44,780 nucleotides of DNA from an uncultured Bacteroidota bacterium. GTDB taxonomy: Bacteria; Bacteroidota; Bacteroidia; Bacteroidales; P3. The stretch lies in the NCBI GenBank assembly GCA_902796265.1, contig CADBOG010000096.1:1-44780 (forward strand), written 5' to 3'. Made by a program: the position numbers and the translations under genes. Position 1 is the first letter of the stretch. Each line of letters begins with the position of its first letter. Under the pieces are notes generated by a model that was not told the DNA's origin, searched no databases, and was given only the letters and a program-made list of their open reading frames with translations. Positions 15,798-25,501 of the stretch are shown here, piece by piece.

Positions 15798-16799
15798 TTA
15801 GAAGGACGGGCAACGAATAGCTTTGACCTTGTGTTTCTTCTCGGGGCAAGGCAGGAGAATGCCAATGGAGATTTCGTGAGCACCTGAGGTGTTGTTTGAA
15901 AGCTTGGACACTGTGACATCATAGCTGTAGCCAACTTTGAAGTAATCCTGCTGGAAGCCCACTTGGAAGATGAAAGCGTCAGCATTTTCTAAGCCATTAC
16001 GGAACCAGACGCCAACCAGGAAGGGCATCCAGTCAAGATAGAGACCATAGTTGAAATAGTGGAATCCTGCCTGATATTGATATATGAAATTAGGCGAAAG
16101 GACTGGTGTACCGAGACCGAGAGATGAGGTTCGGCGAGCTTCTTCAGCCATGTTGATGAGGACACCGGCATTGGCAGTAAGCTTGATAGGAAGTTCGGTA
16201 ACGCCATAGAAACCATTGGACGGCTGAGTGAGGTGAGATGCTGCAAAACCAGCATACCAAGAGGAGCCGTACATCATGATGCCAGCATCAAAATCAAGGT
16301 ACCATTTGTTTGTTTTCTCAGGCATCTGGGCAGAGGTCATTCCCGTGAAACCCATAACACGGTCAATCATATCAGGGAAGCGTAACTCGTTCCAGTTTAG
16401 GCTTGTATTGACGATACCTGCTTTAAGACCAGCATTGACCCACAGTTCACGGGCCAGCTGGAAGCGGAAGGCATACATGACAGCAAGAGAACTTGTCTGA
16501 AGAGCGCCATGATCACCTTGACGGTCGGTCATAATGATTGCGCCAATACCACCATGCAGAGGATCTACATACTGGTCATAAGATGCTGACACTGTGGTAA
16601 ACGCACTTACGAGAGATGGCCACTGGCTTCGATAGTTCAACGAGATACGAGGACACACTTTAGAACCCGCGAAAGCAGGGTTCATATAAAGAGGATTTGC
16701 ATAAAATTGCGAGAAAATCACATCTTGGGCACTCGCCACGCGGAAAGAGCCCAGAACAAGGGCTGCGAGCAGGACAATTTTTGAGAAATTCTTCATCAT
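15798..16799 (-). CDS. porP: PorP/SprF family T9SS outer-membrane protein
   Basis: About 334 residues with a signal peptide (MMKNFSKIVLLAALVLGSFR, ending ASAQ) and the family signature DVIFSQFYANPLYMNPAFAG, then RISLNYRSQWPS. The rest is beta-barrel-like, with aromatic-rich strands, and the tail reads KKHKVKAIRCPSF. PorP/SprF proteins work with the T9SS core and with type B sorting-domain substrates, which fits the giant type B adhesin at 25502. The frame extends upstream to a TTG at 16826, but ATGs at 16799/16796 give the better signal peptide. It is divergent from porU. Confidence 0.9.
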   Translation of the reverse strand: MMKNFSKIVLLAALVLGSFRVASAQDVIFSQFYANPLYMNPAFAGSKVCPRISLNYRSQWPSLVSAFTTVSASYDQYVDPLHGGIGAIIMTDRQGDHGALQTSSLAVMYAFRFQLARELWVNAGLKAGIVNTSLNWNELRFPDMIDRVMGFTGMTSAQMPEKTNKWYLDFDAGIMMYGSSWYAGFAASHLTQPSNGFYGVTELPIKLTANAGVLINMAEEARRTSSLGLGTPVLSPNFIYQYQAGFHYFNYGLYLDWMPFLVGVWFRNGLENADAFIFQVGFQQDYFKVGYSYDVTVSKLSNNTSGAHEISIGILLPCPEKKHKVKAIRCPSF

Positions 16800-17095
16800 A
16801 AAGGATAAAAATAAGCCTAAAATCAAAAGGCAATATTACGAATTTTATTTCATATCGAAATCTATTTCAAGAAAAAAAAATGCAATTATATCATTGTCAA
16901 TAGTATATATTTTACGTTTTCGATATGATTATGTGTCAAAATGAGGTTTTTTGTTAGTCGAAATCGAGAAAATCGGGCAATTGGCGAATGGTCACTTTAT
17001 GCGTTTTTATTTAGACAAAACGATACATTATTTTAAAGGCTGACGCAATAAAGTATCATTTGTTGCGTTTTGTGTTTTACCTTTTACGTTTGTAA
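16800..17095. promoter_or_regulatory. divergent porP/porU intergenic region
   Basis: An AT-rich gap of about 296 bases without a gene. On the plus strand, TACGTTTG (17085-17092) matches the -7 consensus TAnnTTTG. A TTTG at 17059-17062 lies 22 bases upstream, slightly long for a -33 partner. No clean minus-strand box for porP was found; CAATAGTA near 16899 gives one mismatch. Confidence 0.4.
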
Positions 17096-20000
17096 ATGGC
17101 CAAAAGTTTCATAATTCAAAACTTATTCATGTTTTTCTCTAGAAAATACCCATTGCTGTCAACGATATTAATGATTATGTGCTTTCTTTTGTCATCTCAA
17201 CGGTTGGGAGCACAGTTATCGAGACATTCGCTACTATCGGAAGGAGACTGGTGGCGAGTGCGGATAGATAGCGACGGCATATACCGCCTTTCAGGTGGGG
17301 ATATTAGCGGTATGACAGGATGCTCTATTTCGGACATTATCATGTGCGGGAGCGAGGGTGGACCTTTGAACACCGTTAACGGAGAACCAAGACCTTATGA
17401 CCTTGAGGAGATTGCGGTGGAAGTTCATGATGAGGATGGAGATGGGGTTTTCGACGAGAATGACTATGTGCTTTTCTATGCTACAGGTGCCGACAGTTGG
17501 AAATATAATGATGAGAATGGTCGCTTTTACCATATACATCACCCTTACGCCACAGCCAACTATGTGTATATCAGCCACCGTGCAGGCAATCATCTACGAA
17601 TAGCCTCATCGGAAACGCTTTCTTCAACAGGCTCTGTGAAGACCTCGGCACATTGCACCAAACTGCATCATTTGGATAAAGTAAACACTCACCGCTCAGG
17701 AGAAATATGGGTTGGCGAGAAGTTCACAAGCAGCAGCAGAGAACAAACGATAACGATACCACTCTCTTCTATGCGGAATGGTCAAGCCTCTGTGCGATAT
17801 GCTCTTGCAGCAATTTCAACAGCGACAAGTGTTTTTAATGTCAACATAGGAGGACAAAGCCAAAGTCATTCATTTAGTGGCTACAGGTCATACAATATAA
17901 ACACCGTTACTTTACCTGCCTCAAGCAGCTCGACGATAAATGTCAACCTCCAGTTTACGCCTGGCGAAACTATGGCAACGGGATACCTTGACTTTATTGA
18001 GGTGGATGCTGAAGTAGAACTCAGAGGCGACAATGGCGCTGAGATATACGGCATATACCCTACTGGAGGAACAGCGACATACAGAGTGGCTGCAACGACG
18101 AACAGCACAAAAGTGTGGGATGTCACAAAATATAATGAGGTAAGGCAACAGCCAACAGTTAATGACGGCAACGGATTGACTTTCACCGTAAGAAAAGACA
18201 CCGCACGCAGATTCTATGTATTCACAATTGGTGAGGCCAAACAGCCTTCGTCAATTGAAAGAATTGCCAACCAGGACATTCATGGAGCCGTGCTGCCAGA
18301 CATGGTCATTGTTTATAATTCGCAATTGAAGAGCTCTGCCGAACGATTAGCATCCATCCACAGCATCCATGACAACATGGAAGTGTTAGCAATCAGTCAG
18401 GATGAAGTATTTAATGAGTTCAGCTCGGGTAAGAAAGACCCTACTGCTATTCGAGAGATGCTACGCCATTTTCGCCAAAGAGCAACGGATGAGGGTGGCA
18501 AAATGGTTAGCCATTTGCTACTGTTCGGTAAAGGCACCTACGACAATAAGAATATATTAGGTAGTGAATTGACCACTGTAATCACCTATCAGTCGACGAC
18601 CTCCTTTGACGATGAAGGAACATCTATGACTACCGACGACATTTTTGCATACCTTGAAGATGGCGAAGGATTGTCGGTGGGCACAACGATGGATGTTGCC
18701 ATAGGCAGATTGCCAGCAAAGGACATCGACGAGGCCAACCATCTTGTAGACAAGATAGAGCGATATATAACAAAAGCTGATTTGAGCCAAAGCGACATGC
18801 GAGGAGATTGGCGAAACAGCATAGGACTACTTGCCGACGATGCCGACCCAAGCTGTGTGAGCGACACAAACTTCACCACATCATCTGAATATGTTGCACA
18901 CAACATTGTGTCGAAACTGCCGCAAATGAACATAGACAAAATATATGCCGACGCCTACATTCAGCAATCCGGAGCCGACGGATCGTTCTACCCTGACGTA
19001 AACAACGCCCTGAAGAAAAGGATGGATTACGGGTGCTTGCTGCTCAACTACATAGGTCATGGTTCATCTCAATATATAGGTACTGAGAGGTTCATGACAA
19101 AACAGGACATCAGCAGCTACCAAAACCGTGACAGGTTGCCTTATTTTGTCACCAGCACCTGTACCTTTGGACGTCATGACGACCCTAATGAGACCTGCGG
19201 AGCTGAGGAATTTGTTCTTGCCGAAGGAGGCGGAATAGCTTGCCTGGCTGCCACAAGGCCTATTTCTCACATACAATCGGTAAACAACGACATGGTGATT
19301 TATGCTCTCGACGCAAACAACACCATAGGTGAAGCCGTCCGCAAAGCCAAGAACCGACGTTATACCACACAGTCACTAACCCTGATAGGAGACCCTGCAA
19401 TACGGCTCAGCATACCGACAAACAAAGCTGTCATCACCAAGATAAACGGGAAAGAGGTAGATGCAGCACTTTATGACACAGCCCTTGTACTCTCTACAGT
19501 TACTGTGGAGGGTGAAATAAGGAATGCCGATGGGTCTATTGTCTCCGACTTTGATGGCGACATTTATCCAGAAGTTTATGACCGAGAAAGAGAGGCACAC
19601 ACACTTGCCAACGACAATGAAGGCTGCGAGATAGCCTTCTCACAACAGAACAGTTTGATATACAGAGGACATACAACCGTCAAAGACGGTCACTTCGCCT
19701 TTCATTTCACAGTACCACGAGACGTACCTTACAGATTTGAGCTTGCACGCATCTCGCTCTATGCAAAATCGGCCGTGGAAGATGCCAGCGGTGCTTATAC
19801 GAACCTTATGCTTGGTGGTTTTGACGAGACTGTAGACATAAGGGAAGTTCGCCCCGACTTGCGATTATACCTGAACGACACCAATTTCCGAAACGGTGGA
19901 ATCACAGATGCCAACCCTACCCTGCTTGTTATGATGCACGACAGTGTGGGAATCAATGCTGTAGGCAGTGGGTTGGGACATGATATGACAGCTGTGATTG

Positions 20001-20494
20001 ACGGAAACAGCAACAACACAATAATACTCAACGACCTGTACGAAACAGACATAACTGATGAACAACGTGGTATGGTGAAGTACAGCCTCAATAGACTTAG
20101 CAAAGGTCGCCATACAATAAGCGTCAGAGTATGGAACATATTCAACTACTCAAGTAATGCCGACTTAACATTCCACGTGCAGGACGACAGCACCAGAACC
20201 GATTTCGTTGCATACCCAATACCGGCAAAGAACCATGTACAGCTCACAATGGAACACAACATAAAGGGTAATATCAAATCTGCATCCTTATATATATATG
20301 ATATGCAGGGACGACTAGTGAGAAGCTTCACCCCTACAGTATCAGAGAACAGCTATGTTGTGGGACCTGTTGACTGGAATCTCACAACAGGCGCTGGTGT
20401 CCGGGTATCGCCTGGTATTTACATCGGACGATTTGAACTCACAACCAATGACGGAGAGAAAATAAGAGAACAAGGGAAGGTTGTTGTGAATTGA
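17096..20494 (+). CDS. porU: T9SS sortase PorU
   Basis: A C25 (gingipain-like) cysteine peptidase of about 1132 residues. It removes the C-terminal sorting domain of T9SS cargo at the outer membrane and attaches the cargo to lipopolysaccharide. The signal peptide ends near SSQRLGAQ. The catalytic His is ~655 (LLNYIGHGSSQ) and the Cys is ~689 (TSTCTFGRHDDP), with GGGIACLAATRP after it. The C-terminus (~1040-1132) is itself a type A sorting domain: YPIPAKNHVQLTM, SLYIYDMQGRLVRSF, SPGIYIGRFELTT. The -7 box at 17085-17092 sits only four bases before this ATG, so the second ATG at 17129 (MFFSRKYPLL) may be the true start. It leads the porU-porV run. Confidence 0.94.
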   Translation: MAKSFIIQNLFMFFSRKYPLLSTILMIMCFLLSSQRLGAQLSRHSLLSEGDWWRVRIDSDGIYRLSGGDISGMTGCSISDIIMCGSEGGPLNTVNGEPRPYDLEEIAVEVHDEDGDGVFDENDYVLFYATGADSWKYNDENGRFYHIHHPYATANYVYISHRAGNHLRIASSETLSSTGSVKTSAHCTKLHHLDKVNTHRSGEIWVGEKFTSSSREQTITIPLSSMRNGQASVRYALAAISTATSVFNVNIGGQSQSHSFSGYRSYNINTVTLPASSSSTINVNLQFTPGETMATGYLDFIEVDAEVELRGDNGAEIYGIYPTGGTATYRVAATTNSTKVWDVTKYNEVRQQPTVNDGNGLTFTVRKDTARRFYVFTIGEAKQPSSIERIANQDIHGAVLPDMVIVYNSQLKSSAERLASIHSIHDNMEVLAISQDEVFNEFSSGKKDPTAIREMLRHFRQRATDEGGKMVSHLLLFGKGTYDNKNILGSELTTVITYQSTTSFDDEGTSMTTDDIFAYLEDGEGLSVGTTMDVAIGRLPAKDIDEANHLVDKIERYITKADLSQSDMRGDWRNSIGLLADDADPSCVSDTNFTTSSEYVAHNIVSKLPQMNIDKIYADAYIQQSGADGSFYPDVNNALKKRMDYGCLLLNYIGHGSSQYIGTERFMTKQDISSYQNRDRLPYFVTSTCTFGRHDDPNETCGAEEFVLAEGGGIACLAATRPISHIQSVNNDMVIYALDANNTIGEAVRKAKNRRYTTQSLTLIGDPAIRLSIPTNKAVITKINGKEVDAALYDTALVLSTVTVEGEIRNADGSIVSDFDGDIYPEVYDREREAHTLANDNEGCEIAFSQQNSLIYRGHTTVKDGHFAFHFTVPRDVPYRFELARISLYAKSAVEDASGAYTNLMLGGFDETVDIREVRPDLRLYLNDTNFRNGGITDANPTLLVMMHDSVGINAVGSGLGHDMTAVIDGNSNNTIILNDLYETDITDEQRGMVKYSLNRLSKGRHTISVRVWNIFNYSSNADLTFHVQDDSTRTDFVAYPIPAKNHVQLTMEHNIKGNIKSASLYIYDMQGRLVRSFTPTVSENSYVVGPVDWNLTTGAGVRVSPGIYIGRFELTTNDGEKIREQGKVVVN

Positions 20495-20600
20495 TAGATT
20501 ATTGTCAACAATTGAAGGGCTGATAATACAATTGATACCGATATTGTACAATATTATTAATTATTTGTCGTTAATAGGGAACAAAACTGAAACGCAATAC

Positions 20601-21776
20601 ATGAACAAAAGATTTTTGAAAATAGGGCTGATGTTTGTTGCAGCCGTATTTACGGCCAGTATCGCCAATGCCCAGTATAGTGTTACTGGACAGAAGAACA
20701 ACTACATATCCACAGGTATTCCTATACTACAGATAGCACCCGATGCTATCAGTGGAGCACTTGGAGACGCAGGAGCTGCATACTCGCCTAACGCTTATTC
20801 TAGTCACTGGAACAACGCCAAGATAGCTTTTGCACCCAAAGACCTGAGCATTAGCACAACATACACTCCCTGGCTTCACAAGCTCGGAACAGACATGAAC
20901 TTCCTTTATCTTGGTGGTTACAAGCGCATCAACAACCGTAGCGCTGTTGGTGCTGCCCTCACCTATTTCTCTTTAGGCGAGATCGACCATACTGGCGAAG
21001 ACGGCCAGCATCTGGGACAGTTCCACCCCAACGAATTTATGGTTGACGTCACATATTCCATGCGTCTGAGCGACAATCTGGCTCTCGGTGCTTCGGGACG
21101 ATTCATACATGACGATATCACCAACGGCCTCACCGTTGAAGACCAGACAACCAAGTCGGCAAACGCCTTGGCTGCCGACGTGGGACTTTATTACCAATAT
21201 GATGTCGACAAAAATCAGCAAGTTGCCGCTGCACTCACTATCAGCAATTTGGGCTCAAAACTATCTTACTCGGATGACGACACCGATAACGAGTTCCTTC
21301 CTGCCAATATGAGAATCGGTGCTCGTTACAGCTACGAGATAGACGATTACAATTCCATAAGTGCTCTTGTCGACTTTAACAAACTGCTTGTCCCTACTCC
21401 TCCCATTCAGAACGAAGACGGCACATGGAGCGGCAAATACGAAAACATGGCCGACTATCGTCAGACGAGCTCTATGCTTGGTGCCATCCAGTCATTCTAT
21501 GACGCACCCAGAGGCATGGGCGAAGAGCTTCGCGAGATCAGCCTATCTTTAGGTGCAGAATATTGGTATTCTAACACTTTCGCCGCTCGCTTGGGTTATT
21601 TCTACGAGCATAAGACAAAAGGTGGACGCCAATATGTCACTGCCGGTGTTGGCATGAAATACAAGAGTATGGACATCGACTTCTCCTACCTTGTACCAAC
21701 CAGCAACTTCAGCAACAACCCTTTGGCAAATACCATCCGTATTTCGCTGACCTATAATATCGACAAAAAGAAATAA
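20601..21776 (+). CDS. porV: T9SS outer-membrane shuttle PorV
   Basis: A FadL-like outer-membrane barrel of about 391 residues (LptO/PorV). It collects cargo from the translocon and passes it to PorU. The signal peptide is MNKRFLKIGLMFVAAVFTAS, ending ANAQ. The family opening is GIPILQIAPDAISGALGDAG, then AYSPNAYSSHWNNAKIAFA. The C-terminal strand SNNPLANTIRISLTYNI is typical. The frame is open further upstream to a TTG (20502), but the ATG at 20601 gives the signal peptide. It lies about 106 bases downstream of porU and six bases before ispF. Confidence 0.94.
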   Translation: MNKRFLKIGLMFVAAVFTASIANAQYSVTGQKNNYISTGIPILQIAPDAISGALGDAGAAYSPNAYSSHWNNAKIAFAPKDLSISTTYTPWLHKLGTDMNFLYLGGYKRINNRSAVGAALTYFSLGEIDHTGEDGQHLGQFHPNEFMVDVTYSMRLSDNLALGASGRFIHDDITNGLTVEDQTTKSANALAADVGLYYQYDVDKNQQVAAALTISNLGSKLSYSDDDTDNEFLPANMRIGARYSYEIDDYNSISALVDFNKLLVPTPPIQNEDGTWSGKYENMADYRQTSSMLGAIQSFYDAPRGMGEELREISLSLGAEYWYSNTFAARLGYFYEHKTKGGRQYVTAGVGMKYKSMDIDFSYLVPTSNFSNNPLANTIRISLTYNIDKKK

Positions 21777-21782
21777 AAACAG

Positions 21783-22262
21783 ATGAAATTCAGAACTGGG
21801 ATAGGATATGATGTGCATCAGCTTGCCGAAGGCCTGCCGCTGTGGCTAGGTGGTGTCAAGGTCCCACACACCAAAGGCCTTGTAGGTCATTCTGATGCCG
21901 ATGTGCTTATTCATGCTATATGTGACGCACTGTTAGGTGCAGCGGCTTTGGGTGACATAGGGAAGCATTTCCCTGACAACGACCCCGCATACAAAGGCAT
22001 CGACAGCAAGATTCTGTTACGCAAAGTGTGCGAACTGTTGAAGGAGAAAGGATACACCATAGGCAATGTCGATGCAATACTATGCATGCAGAAACCAAAG
22101 GTTGCTCCCTATATACAGGCAATGCGTGAAACTCTTGCCACCGTGATGCAGACAGATGTCGACACCGTGTCCGTAAAAGCCACGACGACTGAACATCTGG
22201 GTTTCGAAGGACGCGAAGAGGGTATTTCGGCCATAGCTAATGTTTTGATAGTTGGCAATTGA
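21783..22262 (+). CDS. ispF: 2-C-methyl-D-erythritol 2,4-cyclodiphosphate synthase
   Basis: IspF, 159 residues, the normal length. It cyclises CDP-ME-2-phosphate to MEcPP in the non-mevalonate isoprenoid pathway. The zinc ligands are in RTGIGYDVHQL (Asp and His) and the loop GHSDADVLIHAICDALLGAA follows, then GDIGKHFPD. The tail AKATTTEHLGFEGREEGISA appears as VKATTTEHLGFEGREEGISA. It starts six bases after porV, so it is probably co-transcribed with the T9SS genes. It ends with TGA, and reading through would run out of frame over clpS. Confidence 0.97.
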   Translation: MKFRTGIGYDVHQLAEGLPLWLGGVKVPHTKGLVGHSDADVLIHAICDALLGAAALGDIGKHFPDNDPAYKGIDSKILLRKVCELLKEKGYTIGNVDAILCMQKPKVAPYIQAMRETLATVMQTDVDTVSVKATTTEHLGFEGREEGISAIANVLIVGN

Positions 22263-22278
22263 CAATTATACGTTGGAG

Positions 22279-22563
22279 ATGAAAGACAACGAAAAATACA
22301 AAGAACAACAAGAACAGGATGTCGAACTGCTTGACGACAACGGCTGCAAATTGGTGGTACACAACGACGATTACCACACATTTGATTATGTAATCAAGGC
22401 ACTCGTGGACATCTGCCGACACACTTTCGAGCAAGCCGAACAATGCACGATAATGATACACTATACAGGAAAATGTATAGTAAAGACAGGCGGATATGAA
22501 GAGTTGCTCCCCATGCACACTGCATTGTTAAACAAACAATTGACATCTGAAATAATACAATAA
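22279..22563 (+). CDS. clpS: ClpS adaptor protein
   Basis: A 94-residue adaptor that hands N-degron substrates to the Clp protease. The core motif KLVVHNDDYHTFDYVIKAL corresponds to the ClpS binding loop (NDDYxxxxxVI). CTIMIHYTGKCIVKTGGYEE matches the following strand and turn region. The acidic N-terminal tail (KYKEQQEQDVELLDD) is normal. A TTG start at 22252 is possible, but the ATG at 22279 is preferred because it clears ispF by 16 bases. The next gene starts two bases after the stop. Confidence 0.88.
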   Translation: MKDNEKYKEQQEQDVELLDDNGCKLVVHNDDYHTFDYVIKALVDICRHTFEQAEQCTIMIHYTGKCIVKTGGYEELLPMHTALLNKQLTSEIIQ

Positions 22564-22565
22564 TT

Positions 22566-23033
22566 ATGAGCTGGCCGTTAATCATCATAGTATTGCTCGT
22601 AGGATTAGCATTAGTAGCATTGGAGATAGTTGCCCTGCCTGGAGGTGTAAGCGGTATCTTCGGTGGAATCCTAGTGGTCATAGGAGTATGGCAGACATAC
22701 GCACAATATGGTTCAACGGCTGGCAATATCGTTCTTATTGCCAGCATTGTAGTAGGCATCATCATGCTCACCATTCTAATGAAGAGTGGCACCTGGAAAC
22801 GATTTAGCCTCAACGAAGAGATTGACGGCAAGACAAATGTGCCTGACAAGTCAAAGATTGCCGTAGGGTCCCAAGGGAAAAGCCTAACTCGACTGGCACC
22901 ATCAGGCAATGCTTTATTCGGTGACGACATCGTAGAAGTTCACAGTGAGGGAGAATTTATTGACGAAGGAACAGCGATAGAGGTAACCGATATTGAAGGC
23001 TATAAAATTACCGTAAAGAAACTTAACAATTGA
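22566..23033 (+). CDS. NfeD-like membrane protein
   Basis: 155 residues. Three hydrophobic helices (~3-24, 28-46, 55-75; for example PLIIIVLLVGLALVALEIVA) are followed by a small OB-fold-like domain from ~95, with VGSQGKSLTRLAPSGNALFG and AIEVTDIEGYKITVKK. This is the short NfeD form that is encoded with flotillin-like FloA and thought to act with it in membrane microdomains. floA follows 79 bases downstream, which supports the call. Confidence 0.85.
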   Translation: MSWPLIIIVLLVGLALVALEIVALPGGVSGIFGGILVVIGVWQTYAQYGSTAGNIVLIASIVVGIIMLTILMKSGTWKRFSLNEEIDGKTNVPDKSKIAVGSQGKSLTRLAPSGNALFGDDIVEVHSEGEFIDEGTAIEVTDIEGYKITVKKLNN

Positions 23034-23112
23034 TAACCCAACATTTCTACATATAAAATATAAACATATCAACAACCAACATCGTATTTATTAACTTTAA
23101 AACATAATTATC

Positions 23113-24081
23113 ATGGATCCAATGACATTAGTAATCATTTTTGCTTGTATCATCTTTTTGATACTGTTTCTGTGGCTTGTGCCTATCGGAATATGGTTCC
23201 AGGCACTAATCTCTGGTGTTCACACCTCGCTGGTACAGCTGATCTTCATGCGTTTCCGCAAGGTTCCACCCGCAGTCATCGTCAACAACATGATTTCAGC
23301 CACCAAAGCAGGATTGAAGGTGTCGCAAAACGAACTCGAGGCTCACTATCTTGCTGGTGGTCGTGTAAATACCGTCGTCAACGCACTGATTTCAGCTGAT
23401 AAGGCCAACATGAACCTCGACTTCAAGACATGTACAGCTATCGACCTCGCAGGTCGTGATGTGCTGAAAGCCGTTCAGACATCCGTTAACCCCAAAGTTA
23501 TCGACACTCCTCCCGTGGCAGCAGTCGCCAAAGACGGCATCCAGCTTATAGCCAAAGCCCGTGTCACTGTACGTACCAACATCAAGCAACTCGTCGGTGG
23601 CGCTGGCGAGGAGACAATCCTTGCCCGCGTCGGTGAAGGTATCGTCACCAGCATCGGATCTGCTCAAAGCCACAAACAGGTGCTCGAGAATCCCGACAGC
23701 ATCTCGAAACTAGTGCTTACCAAAGGTCTTGATAGCGGAACAGCATTTGAAATCCTCTCCATCGACATTGCCGACATCGACGTTGGTAAGAACATCGGTG
23801 CACAACTTCAGATGGATCAGGCTAATGCTGACAAGAACATTGCACAGGCAAAGGCCGAGGAGCGCCGCGCAATGGCTGTCGCTCAGGAGCAGGAAATGAA
23901 AGCAAAAGCACAAGAAGCTCGCGCCAAGGTCATCCAGGCCGAGGCCGAGGTGCCTCTGGCAATGGCTGAAGCTTTCCGCAATGGCAACCTGGGAATCATG
24001 GATTACTATCGCATGAAGAACCTCCAGGCTGATACCGATATGCGTGAATCTATCTCTAAACCTGTAGCTAAAGAAAAATGA
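23113..24081 (+). CDS. floA: flotillin-like protein FloA
   Basis: 322 residues, the family length (formerly UPF0365). An N-terminal membrane hairpin (~5-35, [20 protein letters not shown]) is followed by an SPFH-like domain ([20 protein letters not shown], then [20 protein letters not shown]). The C-terminal coiled coil, rich in Ala/Glu/Gln ([20 protein letters not shown]), is typical of flotillins. It organises membrane microdomains together with NfeD. The stop TGA overlaps the ATG of the next gene by 4 bases. Confidence 0.95.
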   Translation: MDPMTLVIIFACIIFLILFLWLVPIGIWFQALISGVHTSLVQLIFMRFRKVPPAVIVNNMISATKAGLKVSQNELEAHYLAGGRVNTVVNALISADKANMNLDFKTCTAIDLAGRDVLKAVQTSVNPKVIDTPPVAAVAKDGIQLIAKARVTVRTNIKQLVGGAGEETILARVGEGIVTSIGSAQSHKQVLENPDSISKLVLTKGLDSGTAFEILSIDIADIDVGKNIGAQLQMDQANADKNIAQAKAEERRAMAVAQEQEMKAKAQEARAKVIQAEAEVPLAMAEAFRNGNLGIMDYYRMKNLQADTDMRESISKPVAKEK

Positions 24082-24458
24082 TAACAACAGGTATAAAGGG
24101 CCATTTTGAGCAAGTGGTTACAGACGAATTGTGTGCCGACCGCATTGGTAGCGGATTGGTTAAAGTCTTTGCTACTCCTATGATGATAGCCCTTATGGAA
24201 CAGACCTGTAACGAAAGTGTCACTCCCCTGCTCGAAAGCGGGCAGGGGACTGTTGGCACCCATATCGACGTATCTCATTGCGCAGCAACGCCAGTGGGAA
24301 TGCGGGTATGGTGCGACAGCGAACTAGTGGAGGTCGACCGCAGACGTCTGGTTTTCAAAGTAGCAGCATACGATGAAAGAGGACTTATAGGCGAAGGCAG
24401 ACACGAAAGATTTGTAATAGATACAGCGAAGTTCCAAGAAAAAATCAATAATAAGTAA
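24078..24458 (+). CDS. hotdog-fold thioesterase family protein
   Basis: 126 residues resembling the FlK/fluoroacetyl-CoA thioesterase-like hotdog proteins: [20 protein letters not shown], then [20 protein letters not shown] and [24 protein letters not shown] in sequence. It presumably hydrolyses a small acyl-CoA in the cytoplasm; the substrate is unknown. The four-base ATGA overlap with floA implies coupled translation. Whether it is functionally tied to FloA or only shares the transcript cannot be read from the sequence. Confidence 0.8.
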   Translation: MITTGIKGHFEQVVTDELCADRIGSGLVKVFATPMMIALMEQTCNESVTPLLESGQGTVGTHIDVSHCAATPVGMRVWCDSELVEVDRRRLVFKVAAYDERGLIGEGRHERFVIDTAKFQEKINNK

Positions 24459-24467
24459 AGGTCTTTT

Positions 24468-25346
24468 ATGGGCAGAATGGACCATTCAGGCAATATTGGC
24501 AAAAAAGGCAGAATAGGCATACTTTTTTTATGCCTATTGCTTTTTGTGCCTTCATGTAGGCAAGCCAGCTCGCAAGAAACCATTTATGGTTCAAACTCTT
24601 CCGCAGCCAACGGTGCTGAGAAGAGCGACCCTCGATTGTGGTCAAAGAATGTGGGCTTACCACAGATTGCCGACAGCATTGCCCAACAGCTACTCTGGAG
24701 GAAAGCATACGTTGTATCATATAACCAAAACACACGACAGCCAAACTGGGTTGCGTGGAAACTTACTGCCGAACATGCAGACGGCAACGTTCAACGACCT
24801 GCCACAGCTTGGCATGATGACAAAGAGGTACCGCAACCAAGAGCCTATTACCAAGACTACAAAGGACTTAGTGACAAAGGTAAACGATGGGACAGAGGAC
24901 ACCTATGTCCTGCAGGCGACAACAAGTGGGATAGTGTGGCAATGTATGAAAGCTTCCTTATGACCAATGCTTGCCCACAGGACAAAGCTTTGAACAGCGG
25001 GATGTGGAACCAGATAGAGATGCAATGCCGCCAATGGGCAAAACAGTATGGAGAGATTTATATCGTCTGCGGGCCTCTGTTTCTGAATCAGGAACATGAC
25101 ACTGTAGGACGAAACCGTATAGTAGTGCCCGAAGCATTCTTCAAGGTAATCATTTGCCTTGACCAAGAACACCCATGGGGAGTAGGCTACATCTGCCGCA
25201 ACAACGAGGGATTCCGCAAACGAGACCTCTACGAGAACTCCATCAGCGAGATAGAGAGGATAACCGGCATTACATTTTTCCCCGAACTCAACTCTGAAAT
25301 AAGCGCAAAGGTCAAGAACACGACAAACAACGATAGCCAGAACTAA
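24468..25346 (+). CDS. secreted DNA/RNA non-specific endonuclease
   Basis: 292 residues, NucA/NUC1 (beta-beta-alpha-metal) nuclease. The signature is DRGHLCPAGDNKWD near residues 143-156, where His is the general base, followed by SFLMTNACPQDKALNSGMWN with the metal-binding Asn. The N-terminus is hydrophobic (IGILFLCLLLFVPSCRQASS) and ends in a lipobox-like VPSC, so it may be a lipoprotein or a secreted protein. It probably degrades extracellular nucleic acid for nutrients. It starts nine bases after the thioesterase gene and closes the porU-to-nuclease run. Confidence 0.92.
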   Translation: MGRMDHSGNIGKKGRIGILFLCLLLFVPSCRQASSQETIYGSNSSAANGAEKSDPRLWSKNVGLPQIADSIAQQLLWRKAYVVSYNQNTRQPNWVAWKLTAEHADGNVQRPATAWHDDKEVPQPRAYYQDYKGLSDKGKRWDRGHLCPAGDNKWDSVAMYESFLMTNACPQDKALNSGMWNQIEMQCRQWAKQYGEIYIVCGPLFLNQEHDTVGRNRIVVPEAFFKVIICLDQEHPWGVGYICRNNEGFRKRDLYENSISEIERITGITFFPELNSEISAKVKNTTNNDSQN

Positions 25347-25436
25347 AGAAATAATCAAATCTGATGTAAGTCTAAGGCAAGTCTAACCTAAAACCACTAT
25401 CGATTATAAAGCTATTTGTTGAAAAAAAGTAATGAA

Positions 25437-25469
25437 TTGGCTTCAGAATAAAAATAATTCATAACTTTG
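25437..25469 (+). promoter_or_regulatory. promoter of the giant adhesin
   Basis: The -7 box TAACTTTG (25462-25469) has a TTGG (25437-25440) 21 bases upstream as a likely -33 element. The leader to the ATG at 25502 would be about 26 bases. The rest of the 25347-25501 gap shows nothing else. Confidence 0.6.
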
Positions 25470-25501
25470 CAGAATTGTCCCCATTGGAATAACACTGCAT
25501 A

